From JAUVXJ01 sp034411995 (lineage in GTDB: Bacteria; Chloroflexota; Anaerolineae; UBA7937; B3-Chlor): a DNA stretch of 64,000 nt. The DNA is taken from assembly GCA_034411995.1 (NCBI GenBank), contig DAOUME010000026.1, positions 620,001 to 684,000 on the forward strand, in the 5' to 3' direction. Position 1 is the first letter of the stretch. The number at the start of each line of letters is the position of its first letter. The translations under genes and the position numbers were made by a program. The notes under the pieces were generated by a model, which was given only the letters and a program-made list of their open reading frames with translations, did no database searches and was not told the origin of the DNA. Positions 54,335 to 63,386 of the stretch are shown piece after piece.

Positions 54335-55750
54335 TCAATACGTAAAACGAGCCAGGTTTCCCCCCGGAGAGAACAGCAACCGCAGCTTGTCCAGGTCCGT
54401 ACCCAGTTCGTAGGCCCAGTTCAACAGTAGTGCCGCGACGATCAGCAGGCTCAAGGCGACCCGCCAACGGGTCTCGCGCCTCAAGCCCTGGTCGGCGGAG
54501 TTAAAGTCGGAGGCCACGCCAGACAGAGAGCCTACCCCTTCAACGGCGAACACGGCTAGCAAGGGCACCATGACCAGATGGAAGCGAGGTTCCGCCATGA
54601 TCAGCGCATGAATACCCATCAGATATACGAAGAGAAGATAGACCAGCGTCTTGTCTCTGGTTTGCCCTCGCAGCACCATCCCTGGAACACTGAGCAGCGA
54701 CAGTAGGACCCATGGTAGGCAGACCACCAGGAAGACGAGGGTCAGAACGGGCGGCGGTAGCTCGCCCAGGAAGTTGTTCGAATAGAAGTACAGCAGCACC
54801 CTCTTGTCCAGACGGAGGAAATGCGACAGCTTGCTCAGCAACAGCCAAACTGCGCGAGCCGGATCCTCCCTGATGAACCGTTTCCCCTCCCGCATCCCCT
54901 CATCGTTGGTCGCCTTCTCGGTCTCCAGGTTGGGATTGTCGAAAGCACCCAGACGCTCCAAGAAGTCGACCGCGATGTCAGAATCGAACGTACCAGTTCC
55001 CTCCGGGTGGTACCCAAGATAGAAGTTGAAACCCATGCTCGATTCCACGAATACGAACTCGTGATACAGCAGTGAGTTTCTGATGCTCCAGGGGACGGTG
55101 AGGGCCAGCAACGGCAAGAGTATCAGCATCCAATCCTTGATCGCCTCTCTCTTCCTGTCAGCGTAATGCCACAGCCAGGGCAGCAGGAGTACCAGGAATC
55201 CGCTGATCACAGAGCGCGTGAGGATGGTCAGACCGAGCACGACACCTGAGAGCAGGTAATACCGTCGACTGGAGGTCTCGGCGGCTTTGATGAGGAGGAG
55301 CACCACCAGGGGAACGAGAAGGAAGAAGAGGTTCTCCGTGGCCAGCCCTAAGGGGTAGAGAAGGAACATAGGGTACACCGCCACCACCCACGCGGCCTTC
55401 AACCCTGTCCTGTCGTTGACCAGCCTTCTGCCAACGCCGTAGACCACAAGAGGCGAAAGCGATCCCACGAACGCCTGCACGATCCTCGCAGCCGCGAAGC
55501 TGTGCCCCACCAACGCATAGATTACAGCCAGGAACAGAGGATAGAGAGGAGCCCTCGCCGCGGTGGGTATGCCTCCGTACCAGGTGAAGCCCTGCCCCAG
55601 TCTGATGCTCTCGGCCAGCGCATCGTACTGGAACATGTCATCGAGGGCGATGCCCAGGTTAAGGGTCAAGAGGATCGGGAGCAGGCGCGCCGCCAGGGCC
55701 ACCAGGAAGACCACTACCAGGCTTCTGCGGAACTGTCTTTCCCACCCCAT
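54335..55750 (-). CDS. Family 39-type membrane glycosyltransferase (ArnT/PMT-like)
   Basis: 471 residues with about 11 membrane helices. ALDDMFQYDALAESI in the first outer loop contains the acidic pair conserved in PMT_2 enzymes that use polyprenyl-phosphate sugars; TAARAPLYPLFLAVIY follows. The outer loop GFNFYLGYHPEG contributes to the substrate side. It would transfer a sugar to a protein or lipid on the outer face. The start codon is 8 nt after a TATAAT box, so its transcript probably has almost no leader. The acceptor is unknown. Confidence 0.88.
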   Translation of the reverse strand: MGWERQFRRSLVVVFLVALAARLLPILLTLNLGIALDDMFQYDALAESIRLGQGFTWYGGIPTAARAPLYPLFLAVIYALVGHSFAAARIVQAFVGSLSPLVVYGVGRRLVNDRTGLKAAWVVAVYPMFLLYPLGLATENLFFLLVPLVVLLLIKAAETSSRRYYLLSGVVLGLTILTRSVISGFLVLLLPWLWHYADRKREAIKDWMLILLPLLALTVPWSIRNSLLYHEFVFVESSMGFNFYLGYHPEGTGTFDSDIAVDFLERLGAFDNPNLETEKATNDEGMREGKRFIREDPARAVWLLLSKLSHFLRLDKRVLLYFYSNNFLGELPPPVLTLVFLVVCLPWVLLSLLSVPGMVLRGQTRDKTLVYLLFVYLMGIHALIMAEPRFHLVMVPLLAVFAVEGVGSLSGVASDFNSADQGLRRETRWRVALSLLIVAALLLNWAYELGTDLDKLRLLFSPGGNLARFTY

Positions 55751-55758
55751 GGCAGGCT

Positions 55759-55764
55759 ATTATA
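55759..55764 (-). promoter_or_regulatory. Extended -10 promoter of the glycosyltransferase, near-leaderless
   Basis: Minus strand TGGTATAAT (TATAAT 55764-55759) without a clear -35. Eight bases separate it from the ATG at 55750. The spacing is the same as at 30449-30463. The rest of the gap up to 55952 holds nothing obvious. Confidence 0.6.
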
Positions 55765-55952
55765 CCATAGGCCAGCGTGCACGCCACGAGGTGAAGCGTC
55801 ACGGTGGTTTAAGAGCGCCCATGTCCTGCGCTCATCACTCTCTGCAACCAGGAATCGGGCGACGTTTCCCCGACCACCAGCAGGTGAACTCCACGACGGC
55901 ACGCCGTGGGCCCTTCTCCCTCGACGCCGCAGGTGCCCGACGAGGGACCCCC

Positions 55953-58319
55953 TCAGTAATCCCGGTGCTCCGTGCGGGCGATGATCTCATCCTGCAACGC
56001 TCTGCCCAGGTTGCAGAAGTAGTCGCTGTAGCCAGCCACGCGCACGATGAGATCCCGATGCTCCTCGGGGTTTTCCTGAGCTGCGCGCAGCGTGGCCCCG
56101 TCCACGACGTTGAACTGGACGTGATGGCCGTCCAACTTGAAGTAGGTGCGCAGCAGTTGGCAGAACTTGTCCAGACCGTCCTCGCCCTCCAGCAACTGAG
56201 GTGAGAACTTCTGGTTCAACAGTGTGCCGCCCGTTCGGACGTGATCCATCTTGGCCACGGACTTGAGAACAGCCGTCGGGCCCTTCCGGTCCGCTCCCTG
56301 CACGGGAGACACACCCTCGGACAATGGCCTGCCTGCCCTCCGTCCATCCGCTGTCGCGCCCACCACCGATCCGAAATAGACGTGAACGGTGGTGGGGAGG
56401 AAGTTGACGTGGTATCTCCCGCCCCTCGTGTTTCTCAGCCCCTCGATGGCCCCGTAGTAAGCCTCGAACACCCGGGTCATCACGGAGTCGGCATTTTCGT
56501 CGTCGTTGCCGTACTTCGGCGTCTTGTTCAACAGCATCAAGCGCTGTCTCTCACGCCCCTGGAAATCCTGTCCCAGCACATCCAGCAACTCCCTCATGGA
56601 CAGGGTGCGGTGGTCGTACACGTGATGCTTGACCGCGGTTAGCGCGTCCGTCATCGTGCCCAGGCCCACGCCCTGAATGTAGGTCGTGTTGTAGCGGGCG
56701 CCTCCGTCGTGATAATCTTTTCCTCTGGCGGTGCAATCATCAATCAACAGCGAGAGGAAGGGGACGGGAAGGTACTTCGCGTAGACTCTCTCGATGACGT
56801 TGTTGCCACGAACCTTGACGCCGACAAAATACTTCAACTGGTGCTGGTAAGCCTCGAACAAATCATCGAAGCTGTCGAACAGGTGAGGATCACCGGTTGG
56901 AATACCTACCTTCTGACCGGTGCGCGGGTCCAGCCCATCGTGGAGCGTGATCTCCAGCACCTTGGGCATGTTGAGATAGCCTGACAGGTTGTAGTTCTCC
57001 TTGCCAAACGCTCCCGTCTCCACACACCCGCTGGTACCGCCATTCCGGGCATCGACGACAGACTTCCCGACCCGGACCATCTCATGAACCACGAGATCGC
57101 TGTTGAACACCGACGGTTGGCCGAACCCCGTCCGAATCACCTCGGCCGCCCGCTTCAAGAACCTGTCTGAGCTCTTCTCGCTGACGTGAACCGAACAACT
57201 GGGCTGTAGCAGCCGCATCTGCTCTACCACGTCCAGGATCAGGTAGGAAACGTCATTGACCCCGTCGGAGCCGTCTTCCCTCAGGCCGCCCAGGTTGATC
57301 TGAGCGAAATCGTTGTACGTGTTGCTCTCAGCCGCAGTGACCCCGACCTTGGGCGGGGCCGGCTGGTTGTTGAACTTGATCCACAGACACTGTAGCAGCT
57401 CTTCCGCCTGCCCGCGGCTAAGCGTGCCCAGTTCCAGACCCTTCCTGTAGAACGGGTAGAGGTGCTGGTCCAACCTCCCGGGTGAGAAGGCATCCCACGG
57501 GTTCAGCTCCGTCGTCACCCCGAGATGGAAAAACCAGTAGTGCTGTAACGCTTCCCAGAAGTCCGCTGGGGCGTGCGCCGGCACATGAAGGCAGATCTTG
57601 GCTATGCGCTCCAGTTCGGACCTTCTCAGCGGATCCGTCTCCTGCCGGGACAGCTCTCGAGCCATTTCCGAGTGACGCTGCGCGAATCGAACCAGAGCGT
57701 CGGCGCAGACGTGCATGGCCCTCAGTTGCTCTCGCTTGTCGTAGGCGTCCTCGTCGTTCAACAGGTCGAGAGCTGCCAGGCTGCGCTCGATGTCTCGTTT
57801 AAAGTCTTCTATGCCGGCAGTGTAGATCTTGCCGTCCAGGGCAGTATGTCCTGGAGAGCGCTGTTCCATGAACTCCGTGAACACGCCGGCGTCGTACGCC
57901 GCTCGCCACTCCGGGGCCATTTCCCGGAAGATCAGTTCGCGAATCGTCTTTCCTCTCCAGAACGGAATGATCGAATGCTCGTACGCCTCCCGCACCTGGG
58001 GGCTAACCGCGAAGGATACGTGCTCTCTGGAATGCAGCACGTCCAGGTCTTCCAGGCTGTGACAGCAGATTTCCGGATAGGTTGGTGCCGCTTTGGACGC
58101 CGGCCCTTTCTCGCCCACGATCAGCTCGCCGTCGCCGATATGAATCGTCTTGTGTTCCATCAAGTACCTGAAAGCCAGGGCACGGCGCATGGGCGCCGAG
58201 ACCGGACCCAGGGGCTGCTTGTAGAACTCGGTGATGAGTTCCGCTCGCCCGGAGGACAAGGTAGGTATGGCATCCTGGCTTTGCTGCCTCAACTGGGCCA
58301 CCCGCTCACTGATGGGCAT
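55953..58319 (-). CDS. hypD: Glycyl-radical enzyme, probable trans-4-hydroxy-L-proline dehydratase
   Basis: 788 residues. The radical Gly763 is in VRVAGYSDY and the thiyl Cys432 in GTSGCVETGAFGKE. From memory, the Clostridioides HypD active-site residues are Cys434, Gly765, Glu436, Asp278, Phe152, His160 and Tyr450; here the same residues are Cys432, Gly763, Glu434, Asp276, Phe150, His158 and Tyr448, a constant shift of two. This supports dehydration of trans-4-hydroxyproline to pyrroline-5-carboxylate. The proC gene often found beside hypD is not here. The activase gene follows upstream with 4 bp between them. The enzyme needs anaerobic conditions. Confidence 0.92.
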   Translation of the reverse strand: MPISERVAQLRQQSQDAIPTLSSGRAELITEFYKQPLGPVSAPMRRALAFRYLMEHKTIHIGDGELIVGEKGPASKAAPTYPEICCHSLEDLDVLHSREHVSFAVSPQVREAYEHSIIPFWRGKTIRELIFREMAPEWRAAYDAGVFTEFMEQRSPGHTALDGKIYTAGIEDFKRDIERSLAALDLLNDEDAYDKREQLRAMHVCADALVRFAQRHSEMARELSRQETDPLRRSELERIAKICLHVPAHAPADFWEALQHYWFFHLGVTTELNPWDAFSPGRLDQHLYPFYRKGLELGTLSRGQAEELLQCLWIKFNNQPAPPKVGVTAAESNTYNDFAQINLGGLREDGSDGVNDVSYLILDVVEQMRLLQPSCSVHVSEKSSDRFLKRAAEVIRTGFGQPSVFNSDLVVHEMVRVGKSVVDARNGGTSGCVETGAFGKENYNLSGYLNMPKVLEITLHDGLDPRTGQKVGIPTGDPHLFDSFDDLFEAYQHQLKYFVGVKVRGNNVIERVYAKYLPVPFLSLLIDDCTARGKDYHDGGARYNTTYIQGVGLGTMTDALTAVKHHVYDHRTLSMRELLDVLGQDFQGRERQRLMLLNKTPKYGNDDENADSVMTRVFEAYYGAIEGLRNTRGGRYHVNFLPTTVHVYFGSVVGATADGRRAGRPLSEGVSPVQGADRKGPTAVLKSVAKMDHVRTGGTLLNQKFSPQLLEGEDGLDKFCQLLRTYFKLDGHHVQFNVVDGATLRAAQENPEEHRDLIVRVAGYSDYFCNLGRALQDEIIARTEHRDY

Positions 58320-58323
58320 AGCG

Positions 58324-59238
58324 TCAGCCTCCTATCTTCACTGTCAACCCCACACCGCGCAGGATCTCCGCCAAGTCATCCATGCGCTGAGCGGAAGGCG
58401 GGAGCACTCCAGTCAGGGGATAGACTCGGTCCAGGCGTCCATACTTCTCCACCGCCGTGTCGTGGTACGGTAAGAGGTCGATGCGCTGGAGAGCCGGCAG
58501 GTCGGCCACAAACTCACCGATCCTGTGGATCTCCTCTGCGTCGTCGTTGACCCCAGGGATCACCGGCACCCGAAGGGTGATCGTCTGCCCTGCCTGTGAG
58601 AGCGCCTTCAGGTTCTCCAGGATCAGCCGGTTGGAGACACCAGTCGACTCTCTGTGTCTGGTCTCGTCGATCAGTTTGAGATCGTACAGGAACAGAGCGG
58701 TGTACTTGCGAACTGCCTCTAGCGTCTCCCAGGCACAGAAGCCGCACGTGTCCACGGCAGCTTCGATACCTCTCTCTGCGCAGGTCTCGAGAAGCGCCAG
58801 CAGAAACTCCCCCTGGAACAGAGGCTCTCCGCCCGAGAAGGTAACTCCGCCAGCAGACTCGTCGTAGAAGGCCCGATCACGTTCTACCTCAGCCACCACG
58901 TCACGGACCGTCATTTCCCTGCCGGCCAGCTCGCGTGCCTCGGCGTAGCACACCTCCACGCAGGAGCCACACCCGGTACATAGCCTCCTGTCGGTAACCG
59001 CGATGGTCTCATCTATGGAGATGGCATGCTCGGGGCAAGCATCCAGGCAAGCGCCACACCCGATGCACCGGCTTCCGTGAGTCACCAGTTCCGGCTCCCC
59101 AGCCTGGCCTTCAGGGTTGTGACACCACCGGCATTTCAGGGGACACCCCTTCAGGAAGACAGTGGTGCGAATGCCCGGCCCATCGTGGATGGCGAACCGC
59201 TTCACGTCAAAGACCACACCTTTGACCAAGGAACTCAC
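58324..59238 (-). CDS. Radical-SAM activating enzyme for the glycyl-radical dehydratase
   Basis: 304 residues. CPLKCRWC gives the radical SAM cluster cysteines (Cys32, Cys36, Cys39). An inserted ferredoxin part has two [4Fe-4S] sets (Cys58, 61, 64, 68 and Cys87, 90, 93, 97), typical of activases for HypD, choline lyase and glycerol dehydratase rather than PflA. It makes the glycyl radical on Gly763 of the enzyme encoded just downstream. The ATG at 59238 starts the pair, whose promoter I could not identify. Confidence 0.94.
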   Translation of the reverse strand: MSSLVKGVVFDVKRFAIHDGPGIRTTVFLKGCPLKCRWCHNPEGQAGEPELVTHGSRCIGCGACLDACPEHAISIDETIAVTDRRLCTGCGSCVEVCYAEARELAGREMTVRDVVAEVERDRAFYDESAGGVTFSGGEPLFQGEFLLALLETCAERGIEAAVDTCGFCAWETLEAVRKYTALFLYDLKLIDETRHRESTGVSNRLILENLKALSQAGQTITLRVPVIPGVNDDAEEIHRIGEFVADLPALQRIDLLPYHDTAVEKYGRLDRVYPLTGVLPPSAQRMDDLAEILRGVGLTVKIGG

Positions 59239-59572
59239 GCCTCTCGATCCGGACAGTGTCTGGCATCAGCAGCGCTACGCAGTGCGCCGAGCCGGCGACC
59301 GTCGCTCGTCAGGCGCGGTCCCCGGGGGCCGCCGCCCTATCCCTGGAAGCCTGGGCTCCGACCGCACCCCGAGCATGCTCGCGATGACTGACGAGCACCG
59401 CACCCTGGCCCACCCACCAGACAGCTGTCCTCCCCGGGCTCGACGACGCTGTAATCTAACCGCTTCCGGGTTCACAGCACAAGTCAAACCAGGCAGTGTC
59501 CCGGGCCGGTCCCCGTGCCGCGGCTTCGCGCGTTGGCTCCGACGACAGCTCTCCACGCGGGGCCCCTCCTTC
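59239..59572. other. Long divergent gap without a gene
   Basis: The region between the activase start and the ino1 promoter is GC-rich, has no convincing coding frame on either strand and no tRNA fold that I can see. No clear -35/-10 pair for the minus-strand hypD operon was found. Confidence 0.5.
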
Positions 59573-59601
59573 TTGACACACTACCTCCTTTGGGGTAGTA
59601 T
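59573..59601 (+). promoter_or_regulatory. ino1 promoter with an inverted repeat in the spacer
   Basis: TTGACA (59573-59578), 17 nt, TAGTAT (59596-59601). ACTACC (59580-59585) and GGTAGT (59594-59599) form an inverted repeat that covers the spacer and the first bases of the -10 box, a usual place for a repressor. The transcript has a leader of about 75 nt. Confidence 0.7.
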
Positions 59602-59683
59602 CAATTGATGTGCATTGCGAAGACCAACCGCACCAGGCGTGTGAGACTGAGTTCTCGCGAAGAACCAGCACATGATGTAGGGG

Positions 59684-60817
59684 GTGCAAATCAAGTTGGA
59701 AGACGAGAAGGAACAGAAAGAAAAGACCAAGAAGGCGCCCAAAGAGGACAAGAAGGTCCGGGTAGCCATCATCGGCGTCGGCAACTGCGCCTCGGCGTTC
59801 GTACAAGGGGTCTACTACTACAGAGAGGCCAAGCAGAAAGACAAGATCCCCGGCTTGATGCACGTGAACCTCGGGGGATACCACGTACGAGATATCGAGT
59901 TCACGGCAGCCTTCGACATAGATGCCAACAAGGTCGGCAAGGACCTCTCCGAAGCGATCTACACCTATCCGAATAACACGTACCGTTTCTGCGATGTACC
60001 CAACCTGGGAGTTCCTGTCCACCGCGGAATGACTCACGACGGCCTGGGCAAGTACCTCAAGCAGATCATCACCAAGGCCCCTGGCAAGACAGCAGACATC
60101 GTAGGCATCTTGCAGGAAACCAAGACCGACGTGGTGGTCAACTACCTGCCGGTGGGCAGCGAGATGGCCACGAAATGGTACGTGGAACAGGTGCTGACCG
60201 CCGGATGCGGTCTCGTCAACTGCATTCCGGTCTTCATCGGTCGCGAGGAATACTGGCAGAACCGGTTCAAAGAACACCAGTTGCCCATGATCGGCGACGA
60301 CATCAAATCCCAGGTCGGGGCCACCATCGTCCATCGCGTGCTGACCAGGTTGTTCCGTGACCGGGGCGTCATCCTCGAGCGGACCAGCCAGTTGAACGTC
60401 GGTGGAAACATGGACTTCTGGAACATGCTGGAGCGCGCTCGCCTCCAGTCGAAGAAGATTTCCAAGACCGGTGCTGTGACCTCACAGTTGGACTACGATA
60501 TTGGGGCAGACAATATCTACATCGGCCCCAGTGACTACATCGCCTGGCTGACCGACCGGAAGTGGGCACACATCCGTCTGGAGGGCCGGACGTTCGGTGA
60601 TCTGCCTCTCAACATCGAGCTCAAGCTGGAAGTCTGGGACTCCCCCAACTCGGCCGGCGTGGTCATTGACGCTGTGCGGTGCTGTAAGCTGGGCTTGGAC
60701 AGAGGATTGAGCGGGACCCTGCCGGGTCCGGCCGCCTACTTCATGAAAACCCCTCCCGTGCAGTACACAGACGACGAAGCGCGCAACATGGTGGAGGACT
60801 TCATCCGGGGGAAGTAA
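59684..60817 (+). CDS. ino1: Myo-inositol-1-phosphate synthase
   Basis: 377 residues of the short actinobacterial/archaeal class. VAIIGVGNCASAFVQGVYYY near residue 27 is the NAD-binding loop; GDDIKSQVGATIVHR and LNVGGNMDFWNML are conserved catalytic parts; DYIAWLTDRKWAHIRLEGR follows. It converts glucose-6-phosphate to inositol-1-phosphate. The start is GTG at 59684, with an AGGGG very close to it; the N-terminus has an unusual Lys/Glu-rich tail of about 22 residues. It opens a plus-strand lipid cluster. Confidence 0.95.
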   Translation: MQIKLEDEKEQKEKTKKAPKEDKKVRVAIIGVGNCASAFVQGVYYYREAKQKDKIPGLMHVNLGGYHVRDIEFTAAFDIDANKVGKDLSEAIYTYPNNTYRFCDVPNLGVPVHRGMTHDGLGKYLKQIITKAPGKTADIVGILQETKTDVVVNYLPVGSEMATKWYVEQVLTAGCGLVNCIPVFIGREEYWQNRFKEHQLPMIGDDIKSQVGATIVHRVLTRLFRDRGVILERTSQLNVGGNMDFWNMLERARLQSKKISKTGAVTSQLDYDIGADNIYIGPSDYIAWLTDRKWAHIRLEGRTFGDLPLNIELKLEVWDSPNSAGVVIDAVRCCKLGLDRGLSGTLPGPAAYFMKTPPVQYTDDEARNMVEDFIRGK

Positions 60818-60866
60818 CCTCAGGGCGAAGCGCTGCCTGTGCGCAGCCGTCGCCAGAGGAAGACGT

Positions 60867-61742
60867 ATGATCGTCTACTGGCTGGTCTTGTGCCTGGTTT
60901 TCCTCGCCCAGCACCTCCCACTAAGGCCCTGCTACAGGATAGCCGGCATCGTCGGCGACCTGGTCTACGTATTCTGGCCCAGGGGTCGGCGCAACGTTAT
61001 CGATAACATGCGACACGTCCTGGGTCCTGAGGCCACCGACCGGGAGATTCGGGCCACAACCAGGCGCTCCTTCCGCAACTACCTGGGTCTGCTGGTGGAT
61101 TTCGCGCGCAGCAGCATGGAGCCATCAGCCCTCGAAGGCAAACTGAAAGCCTCAGGCTGGGAGCACCTCGACGCGGCCTTTGCCCACGGAAAAGGGGTAC
61201 TCCTGGTGGGGAGTCACCTGGGAAGCTGGGAGATGGCGGGAGTGGCTCTCGTCAAGCGCGGCTATCGCGTCAGCGCGGTGTCCGAGACCCTGGGCAATGA
61301 GAGAATCAACCGCATGGCCATAAGATTCCGTGCCGCGCGAGGAATAGAGCTCATCCCCATGGAGTATGCCCTGAAGCGGGTCTACGGAGCGCTGCGAAGG
61401 AATGAAGGCGTGGGCCTGGTTACCGACCGGCCTCTGCCCCCGGATGAGGGAGTCTTGGTGGACTTCTTCGATCAGCACATTCCCTGGCCCACCGGACCAG
61501 CGATCCTGGCTCTGCGGACCGGAGCGAGGTTGGTCACTGGCTACCTGGTGCGTAACGAACGAGACGACTACATCGGCGAAATATTCCCGGCGCTGGACTT
61601 CGAGATCACCGATGACCAAGAAGCAGACGTTCAGCGCATCACCCAGCAACTCGTGAGCATCCAGGAAGACGTGATCAGGCGCTACCCCGATCAATGGTTC
61701 ATGTTCAGGCGCATGTGGCCCTCAATGCGCGGACAGCCATGA
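60867..61742 (+). CDS. LpxL/PatA-like acyltransferase, first copy
   Basis: 291 residues. An N-terminal hydrophobic helix is followed by the acyltransferase domain; GSHLGSWEMAG has the HxxxxE/D catalytic motif (His in SHLGSWE). Relatives add acyl chains to lipid A or to phosphatidylinositol mannosides. The position beside ino1 and a PimA-like gene makes the second role more likely. The stop overlaps the next gene start (ATGA). A second related gene follows, so two acylations are expected. Confidence 0.88.
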   Translation: MIVYWLVLCLVFLAQHLPLRPCYRIAGIVGDLVYVFWPRGRRNVIDNMRHVLGPEATDREIRATTRRSFRNYLGLLVDFARSSMEPSALEGKLKASGWEHLDAAFAHGKGVLLVGSHLGSWEMAGVALVKRGYRVSAVSETLGNERINRMAIRFRAARGIELIPMEYALKRVYGALRRNEGVGLVTDRPLPPDEGVLVDFFDQHIPWPTGPAILALRTGARLVTGYLVRNERDDYIGEIFPALDFEITDDQEADVQRITQQLVSIQEDVIRRYPDQWFMFRRMWPSMRGQP

Positions 61743-62626
61743 GCCGATCTTCTCTTCTATACTACCCGTATCGTGCGCTGGGCGCCCTCGCCCCCTTCGT
61801 ACCTCCTGCTGTGGGCTACCGGCTGGCCTCACAGGTGGGCACACTGGTTTACTACCTCTACCCACGCGGCAGAACCGCACTCAGAGACAACCTGAGTCAC
61901 GTACTTGGCAGTGAGGCCGACGAAGCTACCATCAAGGCTACAGCCCTGGAGGTCTTCCAGAACCTGGCCAAGAACTACTACGAGTTGTTCCACAAGCACC
62001 GTCTGAGCGAAGACGAGGCGACATCCACCATCGTCGTCCGCGACCTGCGTTACATAGAAGAGGGCCTCCGCGATGGTCGAGGGCTGATCGTCGTCTCGGC
62101 ACACTTTGGCCCCTTCGATGCTCTCTGGCAGATTGGCAGGAGTCTCAACCTCATGCTGACCGCCCCTGCGGAGCATCTGGAACCGGAGAGGCTATACCAG
62201 TACGTCTGCGGACTACGCGACAGGGAATGGATCCGATTCTTACCGGTCGACAGGCCCCTCATGGAGTTATATCGAACTCTGCGTCGTGGGGAAATCGTTG
62301 CCCTGGCCGGAGATCGCGACCTCACGGGGAGCGGCATCGTAGTGGACTTCTTCGGAGGTCAGGCACGGATGCCTGACGGAGCCGTGCAACTCGCCCTGCG
62401 CACCGGAGCGAACCTCACGACCTGCTTCGCCCTGCGACAACCAGACAATACCGCCGTGCTACAGATGGAACCCCTGCTGCAACTGGAGACAACCGGCGAC
62501 TTCGAGCAAGACGTGCGAGTGAACGTGCCCAAGGTGGTGGCCAGAATGGAAGAATGGATCAGACACTACCCGGGGCAGTGGCTTGTGCTACGCCCTGTCT
62601 GGGAAGATGCCCGTCATGCAGCTTGA
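61739..62626 (+). CDS. LpxL/PatA-like acyltransferase, second copy
   Basis: 295 residues from the ATG at 61739, inside the stop of the first copy. SAHFGPFDALW carries the HxxxxD motif. It keeps the same overall plan (YRALGALAPFVPPAVGYRLASQ at the N-terminus) but shares only moderate similarity with the first copy, so it probably has another position or donor specificity. An upstream extension in this frame to 61694 lies within the preceding gene and is unlikely. Confidence 0.88.
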   Translation: MSRSSLLYYPYRALGALAPFVPPAVGYRLASQVGTLVYYLYPRGRTALRDNLSHVLGSEADEATIKATALEVFQNLAKNYYELFHKHRLSEDEATSTIVVRDLRYIEEGLRDGRGLIVVSAHFGPFDALWQIGRSLNLMLTAPAEHLEPERLYQYVCGLRDREWIRFLPVDRPLMELYRTLRRGEIVALAGDRDLTGSGIVVDFFGGQARMPDGAVQLALRTGANLTTCFALRQPDNTAVLQMEPLLQLETTGDFEQDVRVNVPKVVARMEEWIRHYPGQWLVLRPVWEDARHAA

Positions 62627-63386
62627 GACCACATTGGGCAAGGCAGACTTGCACTTACATAGTGGCGCTGGCGACGGCATGGCGAGTGTCGCCGAGATAC
62701 TGGAATACGTGGAACACGAGACGGATCTGGATCTCATCGCCATCACCGACCACGATCTTCTGGAGGGCGCCCTGGAGGCCAGAGAGTTGGCCGCCAGGAA
62801 GCAGTATCGTTTCGAGACCATAGTGGGTATGGAGATCACCACCCTCGAGGGGCACCTCCTGGCCTACGACCTCGATCAACCCATTCGCATGTTGATGCCC
62901 TTAAGTCGGACGATCCGGCTGGTCCGCGAACAGGGTGGCTTCTGTGTCGTGCCCCACCCCATGAGCTGGCTCACACGCAGCGTGGGATACCGCGGCCTGC
63001 GAAGGCTCACAGAAGACCAGTCCGACCAAGTCTCCATCGAGGGCCTCGAGGTCCTCAACCCTACCCTGGCTGGCCGGGTGATCTATCGCAAAGTGCGGGC
63101 CCTCAACCGTGAACGATGGCACCTCGCCGAACTGGGCGGGAGCGATGCGCACTCGCTGGAGTTCATTGGCTCCGGGTACACCCTCTTCCCAGGCAAGAGC
63201 GCAGCCGACCTCCGGCAGGCACTCCAGGAGAAGACCACCGAGGCGCAAGGACGCTTCCTGGACTTGGAGGATCATCGTCGCTTGATGTCCATCGCTGGTG
63301 AGCAAATGCTGAAGAGCATGGTGATCATGCCTGGCCAGCATGTCAGGCGAGCGATAGATTCGGCGCGAAAAGGCCAGGAACCATGA
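62616..63386 (+). CDS. PHP-domain phosphoesterase
   Basis: 256 residues. KADLHLHSGAGDG gives the first metal motif (HxH), ITDHDLLEGA the second, PHPMSW the third and GGSDAHSLEFIG the last. These bind three metals in PHP phosphoesterases such as histidinol phosphatase and nucleoside phosphate hydrolases. The ATG at 62616 has GGGAAG 9 nt upstream; an ATG at 62607 lies too near that site. Its stop overlaps the next start by ATGA. It may remove a phosphate from a lipid or inositol intermediate, which is inference. Confidence 0.87.
   Translation: MQLETTLGKADLHLHSGAGDGMASVAEILEYVEHETDLDLIAITDHDLLEGALEARELAARKQYRFETIVGMEITTLEGHLLAYDLDQPIRMLMPLSRTIRLVREQGGFCVVPHPMSWLTRSVGYRGLRRLTEDQSDQVSIEGLEVLNPTLAGRVIYRKVRALNRERWHLAELGGSDAHSLEFIGSGYTLFPGKSAADLRQALQEKTTEAQGRFLDLEDHRRLMSIAGEQMLKSMVIMPGQHVRRAIDSARKGQEP

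Noticed and set aside
53471..54430. 319-codon plus-strand frame opposite the CPBP protease.
   Set aside because: No domain pattern, and the minus strand carries all CPBP motifs with a good ribosome binding site.
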